A DNA stretch of 64,000 nt from Achromobacter sp. B7 (lineage in GTDB: Bacteria > Pseudomonadota > Gammaproteobacteria > Burkholderiales > Burkholderiaceae_B): the NCBI RefSeq assembly GCF_003600685.1, contig NZ_CP032084.1, positions 3,038,001 to 3,102,000 of the forward strand. Reading direction: 5' to 3'. This document shows, piece by piece, positions 20,138-29,461 of this stretch. Within the stretch, counting starts at the first letter, position 1. Every line of letters begins with the position of its first letter. The notes beneath the pieces are model-generated. The model was given only the letters and a program-made list of their open reading frames with translations, searched no databases and was not told the DNA's origin. Both the position numbers and the translations under genes were made by a program.

Positions 20138-21897
20138 CACCGACGCCGCAACCGATCCGGAAACCGATCCCGATCCCGAAACCGAAACAGAACCCGATCC
20201 CGACCCAGCACCTGACCTTGAACCAGACCCCGAGCCCGATCTTGACCCCAACGTTGACCCAAAGCTCCCCCCGGATCGCGACCCGGATCGCGACCCGCAT
20301 CACCCGCCGCATCGCCACCACGACTCGACGCGCCCGTCTCGGCCTGCTGCTGGCCGGCGCCTTGCTTGCCTTTGCGCCCGCCCTGCACGCCGAGCCCACC
20401 CGGGGCGGTACGCTGACCCTGCTATTGCCTTCCGAACCGACCGCGCTGGTGACGGTGGGCAACGTCGCCACGCCCATCCTCAGCGTCAGCGCCAAGGTCA
20501 CCGAAGGCCTGCTCAAGTACGACTACGACTTGAATCCCCAGCCGCAACTAGCCACCGCCTGGCAGGTCAGCCCCGACGGCACTGTCTACACCTTCACGCT
20601 ACGCCAAGGCGTGAAATGGCATGACGGCAAGCCGTTCACCGCCGCCGACGTCGCGTTTTCTATCGGGCTGCTCAAGAAGATCCACCCGCGCGGGCGCAAC
20701 ACGTTCGCCAACGTCACCGCCATCGAAACGCCGGACGACCACACCGTGGTGCTGCGCCTGGCCAAGCCGGCGCCCTACCTCATCCGCGCCTTCGTCGCCA
20801 CCGAGACGCCCATCATCCCCAAGCACATCTTTGATGGCCCCGACCCGTTGACCAACCCGGCGATCTCCGCACCCATCGGCACCGGCCCGTACAAGTTCAA
20901 GGAATGGGTGCGCGGCAGCCACATCGTGTATGAACGCAACCCGGACTACTGGGACAAGCCCAAGCCCTATATCGACCGCCTGATCGTGCGCGTGGTGGCC
21001 GACCCCGCCGCCGCCGCCATCGCGTTTGAAACCGGCACCGTGGACCTGGGCTACCGCACGCCCGTGCCACTGGCCGACCTGGCGCGCCTGAAAGCCGTGC
21101 CGTCACTGCGGTTCGAAACGCGCGGCAACAGCTATTCGTACAACGTGACGCGGCTGGAATTCAACCTGGACGAGCCGCATTTCAAGAACGAGAAAGTGCG
21201 GCAGGCGGTGGCCCACGCCATCGACCGCAACGTCATCCTGAAAGTTGTGAACTACGGCGTGGGCCAGGTGGCGTATTCGCCGATTGCGCCCGGCCTGAAA
21301 GCCTATAACGACCCCACGCCGTCGCCTTACGCCTTTGACCTGAAGCGCGCCAACGCGCTGCTGGACGAAGCCGGTTACCCCAAGGGGCCGGACGGCGTGC
21401 GCTTTCGGGTGCCGCTGGACTACAACCCGATCGGCTCTGACGGCGCACGGCTGGCCGATTATCTGCGCACGACGCTGGCGCGCACCGGCATCGCCGTGAC
21501 GGTGCGCTCGCAAGACGCCTCGGCCTTCATCAAGCGCGTCTATACCGATCGCGACTTCGCCTTCACCACCAATGGCGCCAGCAATCTGTTCGACCCCACG
21601 GTCGGCGTGCAGCGGCTGTACTGGTCCAGGAACTTCATCCGGGGCGTGCCTTTTTCCAACGGCACGCATTATCAGAACCCGCAGGTCGATGCCTTGCTGG
21701 AAGCCGCCGCCGTTGAAAACGACCCCGCGCGGCGCGTCCAGCTGTTCAAGGACTTTCAGCAGATCGTCGCGCGCGAGGTGCCCGACCTGAACCTGTATCA
21801 GCCCGAATTCATCACCATCGCCAACCAGCGTGTGCACGACCATTCGCTGACGGCCGACGGCGTGGAATCCAACTTGGCGGACGTCTACCTGCAATGA
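20134..21897 (+). CDS. ABC transporter substrate-binding protein (peptide family) with repeat-built N-terminal extension
   Basis: Periplasmic binding protein of the SBP_bac_5 (DppA/OppA) family. The mature part begins near EPTRGGTLTLLLPSEPT and has the family stretches VKWHDGKPFTAADVAFS, IGTGPYKFKEW and VRQAVAHAIDRN. A signal-peptide-like segment (RRARLGLLLAGALLAFAPALHA) lies unusually far in, at about residues 65-86, because the GTG start is followed by a Pro/Ile/Thr-rich repeat tail of some 60 residues. The GTG overlaps the hyuB stop and has GGGAG upstream, so it is the best start visible; a later non-ATG start that would shorten the tail cannot be ruled out. The protein probably delivers the HyuAB substrate. 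Confidence 0.88.
   Translation: MTPTPQPIRKPIPIPKPKQNPIPTQHLTLNQTPSPILTPTLTQSSPRIATRIATRITRRIATTTRRARLGLLLAGALLAFAPALHAEPTRGGTLTLLLPSEPTALVTVGNVATPILSVSAKVTEGLLKYDYDLNPQPQLATAWQVSPDGTVYTFTLRQGVKWHDGKPFTAADVAFSIGLLKKIHPRGRNTFANVTAIETPDDHTVVLRLAKPAPYLIRAFVATETPIIPKHIFDGPDPLTNPAISAPIGTGPYKFKEWVRGSHIVYERNPDYWDKPKPYIDRLIVRVVADPAAAAIAFETGTVDLGYRTPVPLADLARLKAVPSLRFETRGNSYSYNVTRLEFNLDEPHFKNEKVRQAVAHAIDRNVILKVVNYGVGQVAYSPIAPGLKAYNDPTPSPYAFDLKRANALLDEAGYPKGPDGVRFRVPLDYNPIGSDGARLADYLRTTLARTGIAVTVRSQDASAFIKRVYTDRDFAFTTNGASNLFDPTVGVQRLYWSRNFIRGVPFSNGTHYQNPQVDALLEAAAVENDPARRVQLFKDFQQIVAREVPDLNLYQPEFITIANQRVHDHSLTADGVESNLADVYLQ
20144..20262 (+). repeat. Degenerate hexanucleotide repeat at the start of the binding-protein gene
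   Basis: About twenty imperfect copies of a CCGATC/CCCGAT/CCGAAA-type hexamer. In the gene frame it reads as a Pro-Ile/Pro-Lys/Pro-Thr run; in another frame it would read Asp-Pro. It is located exactly at the junction of hyuB and the binding-protein gene. Confidence 0.85.
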
Positions 21898-22877
21898 ACC
21901 CGCGACGCGCCGCCCGCACGCTGGGCTTGTCCCTGGTCCAGGCGATCCCGACCGTCATCGGGGTCATCCTGCTGAGTTTTTTCCTGCTGCAAGCCGTGCC
22001 GGGCGATGCTGCCGACGTGATCGCGGCCGAGTCCGGGTCGGCCACCGAAGCCGGCATGGCGGCCATGCGCAGCCAGTTCGGGCTGGACCGCCCGGTGTTG
22101 CAGCAACTTGGCGCCTACCTGGGCAATCTGGCCAGCCTGAACCTGGGGATATCGCCGCGCTACAACCTGCCGGTGTCCGACCTGATCTTCAGCCGCTTGG
22201 GCAACACGGTGCTGCTGATGTTCAGCGCGTTGGGATGCGCGCTGGCCGCCGGTATCACGCTGGGCGCGGTCATGGCCACCTTTGTGGGCCGCTGGCCGGA
22301 CCGCGTGCTGTCGCTGGCGGCGTTGCTGCTGTATTCCACTCCGGGCTTCTGGCTGGGGCTGATGGCCATCATCCTGCTTTCCGTGCAGCTGGGTTGGCTG
22401 CCGCCGGGCGGGGTGTCGACGATCGGCGCGCCCGCCACCGGCCTGGCGCACCTGCTGGACGTGGCGCGCCACCTGGTACTGCCGACCTTGGCCTTGGCGG
22501 GCTTCTACGTGGCCATCTTCGCGCGGCTGACGCGCGCGGCCATGCTGGAGGTCAGCCGGCAGGACTTCGTGCGCACCGCGCACGCCAAGGGCGTCGCGCC
22601 CACGGCCGTGGCGTTGCGGCACGTGCTGCGCAATGCGCTGATTCCGGTTACCACCGTTGCCGGCTTGAACTTCGGCACGCTGCTGGGCGGCGCGGTGGTA
22701 GTCGAGACGGTCTTTAGCTGGCCCGGGCTGGGCCGCCTGGCCTACGAGTCGGTCATGGCGCGCGACTATGTCGTGTTGCTGGGCATCCTGGTGCTGTCTT
22801 CGCTGCTGGTGATCGTGGCCAACATTCTGGTCGATCTGTTGCAGACGCTGCTGGATCCGCGCATTCGCGTCGGCTGA
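21894..22877 (+). CDS. ABC transporter permease (DppB type)
   Basis: Inner-membrane permease of 327 residues with six hydrophobic segments. The N-terminus MNPRRAARTLGLSLVQAIPT leads into the first membrane helix, and the coupling-loop region RTAHAKGVAPTAVALRHVLRNALIP is typical of DppB/OppB. The ATG overlaps the binding-protein stop (ATGA). The stop TGA at 22875-22877 overlaps a following ATG (TGATG) that opens a small frame running exactly to the next permease. Confidence 0.92.
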   Translation: MNPRRAARTLGLSLVQAIPTVIGVILLSFFLLQAVPGDAADVIAAESGSATEAGMAAMRSQFGLDRPVLQQLGAYLGNLASLNLGISPRYNLPVSDLIFSRLGNTVLLMFSALGCALAAGITLGAVMATFVGRWPDRVLSLAALLLYSTPGFWLGLMAIILLSVQLGWLPPGGVSTIGAPATGLAHLLDVARHLVLPTLALAGFYVAIFARLTRAAMLEVSRQDFVRTAHAKGVAPTAVALRHVLRNALIPVTTVAGLNFGTLLGGAVVVETVFSWPGLGRLAYESVMARDYVVLLGILVLSSLLVIVANILVDLLQTLLDPRIRVG

Positions 22878-23107
22878 TGACGTTCTGGCGTTCTGGCGTT
22901 CTGGCGTTTGGCCGCTTGGCCGCCTGGCCGCTATGCATTGCTTGGCCTTGGGTCCTTGGCCGTGGGTCTTTGGCCTTGGGTCCTTCGTATTTGGTCCTGG
23001 GGCCTTCGCCCACGTTCCTTGTTCCCTCTTTCCTTCACTTCATTTCATGCCGCCTGATTTCTCGTCCCCGTCTTTGCCGCCGCCCGCGCCCCTGGCCCTG
23101 GCCATGA
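22877..23107 (+). CDS. Small Trp/Leu/Pro-rich bridging ORF between two permease genes (function unknown)
   Basis: A 76-codon frame starting MTFWRSGVLAFGRL. Its ATG overlaps the upstream permease stop (TGATG) and its TGA (23105-23107) overlaps the downstream permease ATG at 23104 (ATGA). The DNA from 22880 to about 23000 is made of short imperfect repeats (GTTCTGGC, TTGGCC, CTTGGGTCC). It matches no family I recognise and may not make a functional protein. Its placement would let ribosomes pass from one permease gene to the next across an otherwise uncoupled 226-nt gap. Confidence 0.4.
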   Translation: MTFWRSGVLAFGRLAAWPLCIAWPWVLGRGSLALGPSYLVLGPSPTFLVPSFLHFISCRLISRPRLCRRPRPWPWP

Positions 23108-23949
23108 GCCCCCCACGCCGTGCGCGCACGCTGCGCCGGCTACTGGCCAACCCTGGCGCGGTGGTCGGCGGCGTGCTGTTGCTGTTGATCCTGTGCGCCG
23201 CCATTACCGCGCCCTGGGTGTTTCCGCACGACCCGCTCGACATGGTCGGTCCGCCGATCCAGTGGCCCGGTCAAGACCCGGAGTTCTGGCTGGGCACCGA
23301 CACGATGGGCCGCGACATCGCGGCCGGCCTGGCGCACGGCGCCCGCGTGTCGTTGACGGTCGGCGTGACGGCCGCGCTGCTCAGTTTGGCGATCGGCATT
23401 GCCGTAGGCGCGTCGGCCGGCTACTTCGGCGGCTGGGTGGACGTGGTGCTGATGCGCGTCACCGAACTGCTGCAAACAATTCCTTCGTTCTTGCTGGTGG
23501 TGGTGATCGTGGCCATCGGGCGCCCGTCGGTCGGCGTCATCGCGCTATCGATCGGCGCGGCCTCGTGGCCCGTGGTGGCGCGGCTGGTTCGCGCTGAATT
23601 TCGGACCCTGCGCGAAACCGAATTCGTGCTGGCCGCGCGCAGCAACGGCTTTGGCCACGCACGCATCGCCCTGCTGGAAATTTTGCCCAACGCGCTGCCG
23701 CCCGTCATCGTGACGACCTCGGTGCTGGTGGCCAACGCCATCCTCATGGAATCCGCCCTGTCGTTCATGCACATGGGCGATCCGAACGCCGTGTCCTGGG
23801 GCAGCATGATCGGCGACGCGCGCGAGATGCTGCGCACCGCGTGGTACCTGGCCGCCCTGCCCGGCCTGTCCATCGTGCTGACCGTGTTGTCGCTGAACCT
23901 GCTGGGCGACGCCTTGAACGATGCCTTTAACCCGAGGCTGTCCGCATGA
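23104..23949 (+). CDS. ABC transporter permease (DppC type)
   Basis: Inner-membrane permease of 281 residues from the ATG at 23104 (MSPPRRARTLRRLLANPG), chosen because it overlaps the stop of the preceding small frame and starts just before the usual cytoplasmic Arg-rich segment. In-frame ATGs at 23047 and further upstream would add a Pro-rich tail; none has a clear ribosome site. Family stretches are LGTDTMGRDIAAGLAHGARV and the coupling loop RSNGFGHARIALLEILPNALP. It pairs with the permease at 21894, and its stop overlaps the fused ATPase gene (ATGA). Confidence 0.9.
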   Translation: MSPPRRARTLRRLLANPGAVVGGVLLLLILCAAITAPWVFPHDPLDMVGPPIQWPGQDPEFWLGTDTMGRDIAAGLAHGARVSLTVGVTAALLSLAIGIAVGASAGYFGGWVDVVLMRVTELLQTIPSFLLVVVIVAIGRPSVGVIALSIGAASWPVVARLVRAEFRTLRETEFVLAARSNGFGHARIALLEILPNALPPVIVTTSVLVANAILMESALSFMHMGDPNAVSWGSMIGDAREMLRTAWYLAALPGLSIVLTVLSLNLLGDALNDAFNPRLSA

Positions 23950-25775
23950 CACGCACGTCCCACCCCCCCGACACCCGTGCGCTCTTAAGCGTGCAAGACC
24001 TGACCGTGTCGTTTCGCGCCGACGACGGGCAGCGCCGCGCCGTCGACGGTTTGAGCTTTGACGTAGCGGCGGGCGAAACGCTGGCGCTGGTCGGTGAATC
24101 CGGCTGCGGCAAGTCGACTACGGCACTGGCCGTGCTGCGCCTGCTTGCGCCCGGCAGCCGGGTGCAGGGCCGCATCCTGTTCAACGACGTGGACCTGGCC
24201 GCCCTGCCGGACCGGCAGCTGCGCCAGGTGCGCGGCCGCGACATCGCCATGATCTTCCAGGAGCCCATGACCTCACTGAACCCGGTGCTGACCATCGGCC
24301 GGCAAATCGCCGAAGCCATCCGTTGCCACGAGGACATCGGGCGTACCGCGTTGCGCCACCGCACGCTGGAGCTGCTGGCGCGCGTTCGCATCCCCGACCC
24401 CGAACGCCGCATCGACGACTACCCGATGCAGTTGTCGGGCGGCCAACGCCAGCGTGTAATGATCGCCATGGCTATCGCCTGCCGGCCGAAACTGCTGATT
24501 GCCGACGAGCCCACCACCGCGCTCGACGTCACCATCCAGGCGCAGATCCTGCAATTGCTGGACGAGCTGCGGCGCGACCTGGGCATGAGCGTGCTGCTGA
24601 TCACGCACGATCTCGGTGTGGTGCGGCAATGGGCCGATCGTGTCCTCGTCATGCACGGTGGCAAAAAACTGGAAGAAGCGCCGGCCGTCCAACTGTTCGC
24701 CGCGCCGTCGCACCCCTATACGCAGGGGCTGCTGGGCGCATCGCTACACGCGCGCGGCGGGCTGCACTACCGTCAGGCACGGCTGCCGGAGATCGTGGTC
24801 AGTCATGGACATGGCGATGGCGAACCGCATTTCACATTGCGCACGTCCACGGGCGCTGGCCAAGCGCACGGTGCGACCGGGCAGCACAGCGCCGCGCCGC
24901 TGCTCAGCGTGCGGGGCCTGACCACGCGCTATGCGGGACGCCGAGGCGTCGACGTGCTGGCGGTCGATGACGTGTCCTTCGATATCGCTCACGGCGAAAC
25001 GCTGGGTTTGGTGGGCGAATCAGGTAGCGGCAAATCCAGCCTGTCGCGCACGCTGCTGCGCCTGACACCCGCGCATACCGGCCAGGCGCTGCTGCGTGGC
25101 ACCGATCTGCTGGCCCTGTCCCAACGCGCGCTAAAAGCATCGCGGCGGCATATACAGATGGTGTTCCAGGACCCCTACGCCTCATTGAACCCGCGCCATA
25201 CCGTGCACGACATCCTGGCCGCCGTGTTGAAGGTGCACGGCGTGCGCGACCGCGCCGAACGAGGCCGGCACGTGGCTCGGATGCTTGACAACGTCGGCTT
25301 GCCCGCCGACGCGGCCAGACGCTATCCCAACGAGTTCTCGGGCGGGCAGCGCCAACGCATCGGCATCGCCCGCGCGCTGATCACGCGCCCGTCCCTGGTA
25401 GTGCTGGACGAACCCGTGTCGGCGCTGGACGTGTCGGTGCAGGCGCAGATACTGAATCTGTTGGTCGACTTGAAGAACGAGCTGGGCCTGTCCTACCTGT
25501 TCATCTCCCACGATCTGGCCGTGGTGCGTTATCTGTGCGACCGGGTCATGGTCATGAACCAGGGCCGCATCGTGGAACACGGAACGCCCGAGACCATCTG
25601 GCGCCAGCCGGCGCACCCCTACACGCGCACGCTATTGGCCGCCGTGCCCGCCGCGCCTGCCCTGCCCGCCGCGACGGCCGCCCATGTCGCGCCGCCGGCC
25701 CCAGCTTCGGCCCCCGTTGGCCGCCAAACCGCGTCATACTCGCGGGTTCCGGGCATTGGTATCCTTCACGGGTAA
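23946..25775 (+). CDS. ABC transporter fused double ATPase (DppD-DppF type)
   Basis: A 609-residue protein with two complete ABC cassettes. Cassette 1 has Walker [10 protein letters not shown], signature LSGGQRQRV and Walker [13 protein letters not shown]. Cassette 2 has [18 protein letters not shown] and [12 protein letters not shown]. Both ATPases energise the peptide-type permease pair just upstream. Fusion of the two normally separate subunits is known in some transporters and contrasts with the two other peptide-type systems in this window, where the ATPases are separate genes. The linker (about residues 280-320) is His/Gly/Ala-rich. Confidence 0.93.
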   Translation: MTRTSHPPDTRALLSVQDLTVSFRADDGQRRAVDGLSFDVAAGETLALVGESGCGKSTTALAVLRLLAPGSRVQGRILFNDVDLAALPDRQLRQVRGRDIAMIFQEPMTSLNPVLTIGRQIAEAIRCHEDIGRTALRHRTLELLARVRIPDPERRIDDYPMQLSGGQRQRVMIAMAIACRPKLLIADEPTTALDVTIQAQILQLLDELRRDLGMSVLLITHDLGVVRQWADRVLVMHGGKKLEEAPAVQLFAAPSHPYTQGLLGASLHARGGLHYRQARLPEIVVSHGHGDGEPHFTLRTSTGAGQAHGATGQHSAAPLLSVRGLTTRYAGRRGVDVLAVDDVSFDIAHGETLGLVGESGSGKSSLSRTLLRLTPAHTGQALLRGTDLLALSQRALKASRRHIQMVFQDPYASLNPRHTVHDILAAVLKVHGVRDRAERGRHVARMLDNVGLPADAARRYPNEFSGGQRQRIGIARALITRPSLVVLDEPVSALDVSVQAQILNLLVDLKNELGLSYLFISHDLAVVRYLCDRVMVMNQGRIVEHGTPETIWRQPAHPYTRTLLAAVPAAPALPAATAAHVAPPAPASAPVGRQTASYSRVPGIGILHG

Positions 25776-25807
25776 GCGACACCGCCCCACCCCCGACTGG
25801 TAACTGC

Positions 25808-26773
25808 ATGAGCTCATCCCCCATCCCCACCCTGGCGCCCGACGTGCTGGCGGCGCAAGCCCTGGCCAAGCAACACGGCGTCGGCACGCCGAACGTGCTG
25901 ACAACGCCCATCGCCGAATGCCGCAAAAAAAGCCGCGCCTATCAACACTGGTTAAGCCAGCCCGCGCCACCGGTCGGCCGCGTGGTGGAACATCGGCTGG
26001 ATCATCTGCCGGTGCCGGCCACGCTGCGCCTGTACTACCCCGAAGGCGCCAGCGACAAGCCCCTGCCCTTGTACCTGCACCTGCACGGTGGCGGCTTCGC
26101 GCAAGGCGACCTGGACACGCTGGACCGCTGGAAGCGCGAAATCGCGGCCGACGCGGGCATCGTCACGGCCGGCCTGTCCTACGCCTTGTCCCCCGAAGCG
26201 CGCTACCCCGTTGCACTGGAACAGGTGCTGGGCGCCTTGCGCTGGTTGCGCGACGAAGCGCCGGCACTGGGCCTGGACGCGCAGCGCCTGGCCGTGGGCG
26301 GTGAATCGGCGGGCGGCAACCTGACGCTGGCCGCGCTGCAACGCCTGCGCGATGAGGGCGATGCGTTCATCAAGACCGGCGTGGTCATCTACGGCATGCT
26401 GTCGGCCCGCCGCGATACGCCGTCGCAGGAATCGTTTGGCGACGGACGCTTTGGGCTGTCCACGGAAAAGCTGGATTGGTTCTGGGACCAATACGTTGCC
26501 GACGCCGCCCAATTGACGGACCCCGGCGTGGCCCCGCTGCATGCCGACGTTGCCGGACTGCCGCCGTTGATCCTGCAAGCCGCCGCGCTGGACCCCCTGC
26601 TGGACGACACGCTGGACCTGGCCAACAAGCTGTTCGCCAGTGGCGCCGCGCCCATGCTGGTGGTCTATTCCGGCGTGCCCCACAGCTTTATCGGCATGAC
26701 GCGCCTGCTTGCCCAGGCGCAAGAAGCGCGCGCGGACCTGGTCCACGCGCTCAAACGCAACTTGGCCGCCTAG
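25808..26773 (+). CDS. Alpha/beta hydrolase, hormone-sensitive-lipase-type esterase
   Basis: Cytoplasmic esterase of 321 residues starting MSSSPIPTLAPDVL. The oxyanion motif HGGGFAQGD and nucleophile motif GGESAGGN (GxSxG) mark the HSL/family IV group; the acid is probably in AAALDPLLDD and the histidine in GVPHSF. It lies 32 nt after the ABC ATPase gene and may belong to the same transcript, possibly de-esterifying the imported compound. The gap to vgrG (26774-26875) shows only the vgrG ribosome site. Confidence 0.88.
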   Translation: MSSSPIPTLAPDVLAAQALAKQHGVGTPNVLTTPIAECRKKSRAYQHWLSQPAPPVGRVVEHRLDHLPVPATLRLYYPEGASDKPLPLYLHLHGGGFAQGDLDTLDRWKREIAADAGIVTAGLSYALSPEARYPVALEQVLGALRWLRDEAPALGLDAQRLAVGGESAGGNLTLAALQRLRDEGDAFIKTGVVIYGMLSARRDTPSQESFGDGRFGLSTEKLDWFWDQYVADAAQLTDPGVAPLHADVAGLPPLILQAAALDPLLDDTLDLANKLFASGAAPMLVVYSGVPHSFIGMTRLLAQAQEARADLVHALKRNLAA

Positions 26774-26875
26774 CAGAGCGTTAGCTTAAGTTTCGTAGTC
26801 GTCTCATGGACAGCGCCTTTCGTGGCTGGGCAAGATGCTGGATTCGATCTTGCCTGACAGAAAAGGAGCACCGCC

Positions 26876-29461
26876 GTGCCACGGCTGTCCGACCCGCGCC
26901 CCACGCTCACATCCACGTTCAGATTCACGTTCACGACCGCCAGCGGCGCGGCGTTCGACGTTATTGAATTCACGCTGGACGAGGCCCTGTCCGAGCCCTA
27001 TCGGCTATGCGTGGACTTGTCCAGTTTTGACCCTGCCGTCGATTTCGGCGCCTTGCTGGATCAGCCCGCGCTGTTCACGATATGGCGCGGTGCGCTGCCG
27101 GTGCGCTATGTGCACGGCATCATCACTGAATTGGTCCAGGGCGACACGGGCTTTCGGCGCACGCGCTATCGCGTGGTGCTCGAACCGTCACTGGCGCGCG
27201 CCGCGCTGTGTTCCGACTGGCGCATCTACCAGCACCTGTCCGTGCCCGAGATCCTGGCCGACGTCATCAAACGGCAGGGGATTACCGATTACGAACAGGT
27301 GACGACGCAGGAATACCTGTCGCGCGAATACTGCGTGCAGGCCGGCGACACCGACTTGGCGTTTATCGACAGGCTTGCGGCCGAGGAAGGCTATTTCTAT
27401 CGCTATGCGCATTCGGAGCATGGGCACCGTTTGATTCATGGCGACCGGATTTATATCCACGGCGAGATCGCGGGCGGGCCGGTGGTTTACAACCCGATGC
27501 CGGGCGGTGATCAGGCAGAACCCGCGTTGCATCGGTTTTCTTATGCCGAGCGCGTGCGCACCGCCGTCCAGACGCAGCGCGACTACACGTACACGCATCC
27601 GCGCTACAGCCAGGAACATTCGCCGGTTGCATCGGATCTTTCTCATCAGGATGCCCGCTACGAACGTTACGACTACCCCGGCCGCTACAAACGCGACGAG
27701 GCGGGCCAGCCGTTTACCCAGACGCGCTTACTGGGCCGCCGCCGCGATGCGCGCGTGGCACTGGTCGAAGGGGATGACGCGCGCTTGATTCCTGGCGTGG
27801 CGTTCGATCTCGCGGGCCATCCTCGTGAAGACTGGAACCATGGTTGGCGACCCGTGCGGATGCAACATCGGGGCGTGCAGCCTGCCAGCCAGGAAGAAGA
27901 CGGGTTCGGAGCCGAATACGGTCAGCAAGGCGGGCTGGATCATGGCCCGATGCACCGCTCGGAATATCGCCCGGAGCACGGCACACAATACCGCTACACC
28001 GCTGAACTGGTGCCCGACAAGGTCGATTGGAAATCCGAGCCCTTACCCAAACCCCGCATCGACGGCCACCAGATGGCGACGGTGGTCGGACCGCCCAATG
28101 AAGAAATCTATTGCGACGAGTGGGGCCGCGTCAAAGTCCAATTCCCGTGGGATCGCGTAGGCGAGCACAACGAACATAGCTCATGCTGGATTCGCGTATC
28201 GCAGAACTGGGCCGGTGCGCAGTGGGGTCACATGGCGATACCTCGCATCGGACAAGAGGTCATCGTGCAATTCGCAAACGGCGACCCGGACCAGCCGCTG
28301 ATAATCGGCAGAACTTTCCGGGCGACCAATTTGCCGCCCTATGAACTGCCGCGCCACAACGTCCTGAACACCATCAAGAGCAAGGAATTCCGGGGCAATC
28401 GCGCCAACGAATTGCGCTTGGATGACACGTCCGCACAGATCAGCGCGGCGTTGATGAGCGAACACGGCGACACGCAGCTGCATCTGGGGTATCTGACCCA
28501 TCCGCGTCCAAGCGGTGGGCAAGCTCGCGGTGAAGGGTTCGAACTGCGCACGGATGAACATGGAGCGCTGCGGGCGGCGAAGGGGTTGTTGCTGACGGCC
28601 GAGACGCAACTGCACGCCAAAGGCGGGCAGTTGGATAGATCCGATATCGTCGCGGCATTGCAAGCCGCGCTGGATCTAGCCCGCCACCTGGGCGACTACG
28701 CAGCGCAACACGAAGGCGTTGCCCACGACGCCCAGCCGCAGCAATCCCTATCGAACGCTGTGCGCGACCTGGGCCACGGCGCCAACAACCAGTCGGACGG
28801 CCCGGGCCAAGGCGACGCAGGGGCCATCGGCCTAAGCGCCCCAGCCGGCATCGCCGCCGCCACGCCGGCCGGCATCGTGATGTCGGCCGGTGGCAATGTG
28901 GACAGCGTCGCGCAGCAGCATCAGCAGGTCAGCGCGGGCGACAAGATCGTGCTGAACGCGGGCGGCGACCTGGGCTTGTTCTCGCAAGGCGGCGCCATGC
29001 GCCTCATCGCCCACCAAGGCCCGATGCTGCTACAGGCGCAGCACAACGCCATCCGCATCCAGGCCGATCAAAGCGCGGAAATCACGTCCAGCCAACAACA
29101 CGTGCTGGTCGCCGCCGACAAGCACATCACGTTGCTGTGTGGCGGCGCGGCCATCAAGATCGCCGACGGGAATATCGAGTTCTCGATGCCCGGCAAGCTG
29201 ACGGTAAAGGCTGCGGGGCACAACTTCACCGGGCCGAGCAGCGCCTCGATGACGTTCAACACCTGGGACGCAACCCCCTTTAACGACCGCTTTCAAGCCA
29301 CGCTGCAAGACGGTTCCCGCGCTTGCAACCTTGCCTACACCCTGATCCGCAACGACGGCTCGCGCATCACCGGCCGCACGGACAGCGAAGGCTACCTGAC
29401 GCTGCAACGCGACATGCGCCGCGACGGCGTCCGTATCGAATGGACAAAGGCCGAAGAATGA
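26876..29461 (+). CDS. vgrG: Type VI secretion spike protein VgrG with TTR-like tail
   Basis: Trimeric tip of the type VI secretion tube, 861 residues from a GTG start with AAAAGGAGC upstream. The gp27-like N-terminal part runs to about residue 390, followed by the gp5/OB segment near residue 395 (HQMATVVGPPNEEIYCDEWG) and a DUF2345 beta-helix around 675-790. The last 55 residues (SRACNLAYTLIRNDGS, GRTDSEGYLTL) resemble the transthyretin-like tail that in other VgrGs binds lipase effectors. The stop overlaps the first effector gene, and no adaptor gene lies between. No other structural T6SS genes are in the window, so this is an orphan vgrG island. Confidence 0.95.
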   Translation: MPRLSDPRPTLTSTFRFTFTTASGAAFDVIEFTLDEALSEPYRLCVDLSSFDPAVDFGALLDQPALFTIWRGALPVRYVHGIITELVQGDTGFRRTRYRVVLEPSLARAALCSDWRIYQHLSVPEILADVIKRQGITDYEQVTTQEYLSREYCVQAGDTDLAFIDRLAAEEGYFYRYAHSEHGHRLIHGDRIYIHGEIAGGPVVYNPMPGGDQAEPALHRFSYAERVRTAVQTQRDYTYTHPRYSQEHSPVASDLSHQDARYERYDYPGRYKRDEAGQPFTQTRLLGRRRDARVALVEGDDARLIPGVAFDLAGHPREDWNHGWRPVRMQHRGVQPASQEEDGFGAEYGQQGGLDHGPMHRSEYRPEHGTQYRYTAELVPDKVDWKSEPLPKPRIDGHQMATVVGPPNEEIYCDEWGRVKVQFPWDRVGEHNEHSSCWIRVSQNWAGAQWGHMAIPRIGQEVIVQFANGDPDQPLIIGRTFRATNLPPYELPRHNVLNTIKSKEFRGNRANELRLDDTSAQISAALMSEHGDTQLHLGYLTHPRPSGGQARGEGFELRTDEHGALRAAKGLLLTAETQLHAKGGQLDRSDIVAALQAALDLARHLGDYAAQHEGVAHDAQPQQSLSNAVRDLGHGANNQSDGPGQGDAGAIGLSAPAGIAAATPAGIVMSAGGNVDSVAQQHQQVSAGDKIVLNAGGDLGLFSQGGAMRLIAHQGPMLLQAQHNAIRIQADQSAEITSSQQHVLVAADKHITLLCGGAAIKIADGNIEFSMPGKLTVKAAGHNFTGPSSASMTFNTWDATPFNDRFQATLQDGSRACNLAYTLIRNDGSRITGRTDSEGYLTLQRDMRRDGVRIEWTKAEE

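Noticed and set aside
19860..20624. A plus-strand frame with an Asp-Pro/Glu-Thr repeat across the hyuB/binding-protein junction
   Set aside because: It is an alternate reading of the hexamer repeat, overlaps two clear genes in other frames, and ends without domain similarity.
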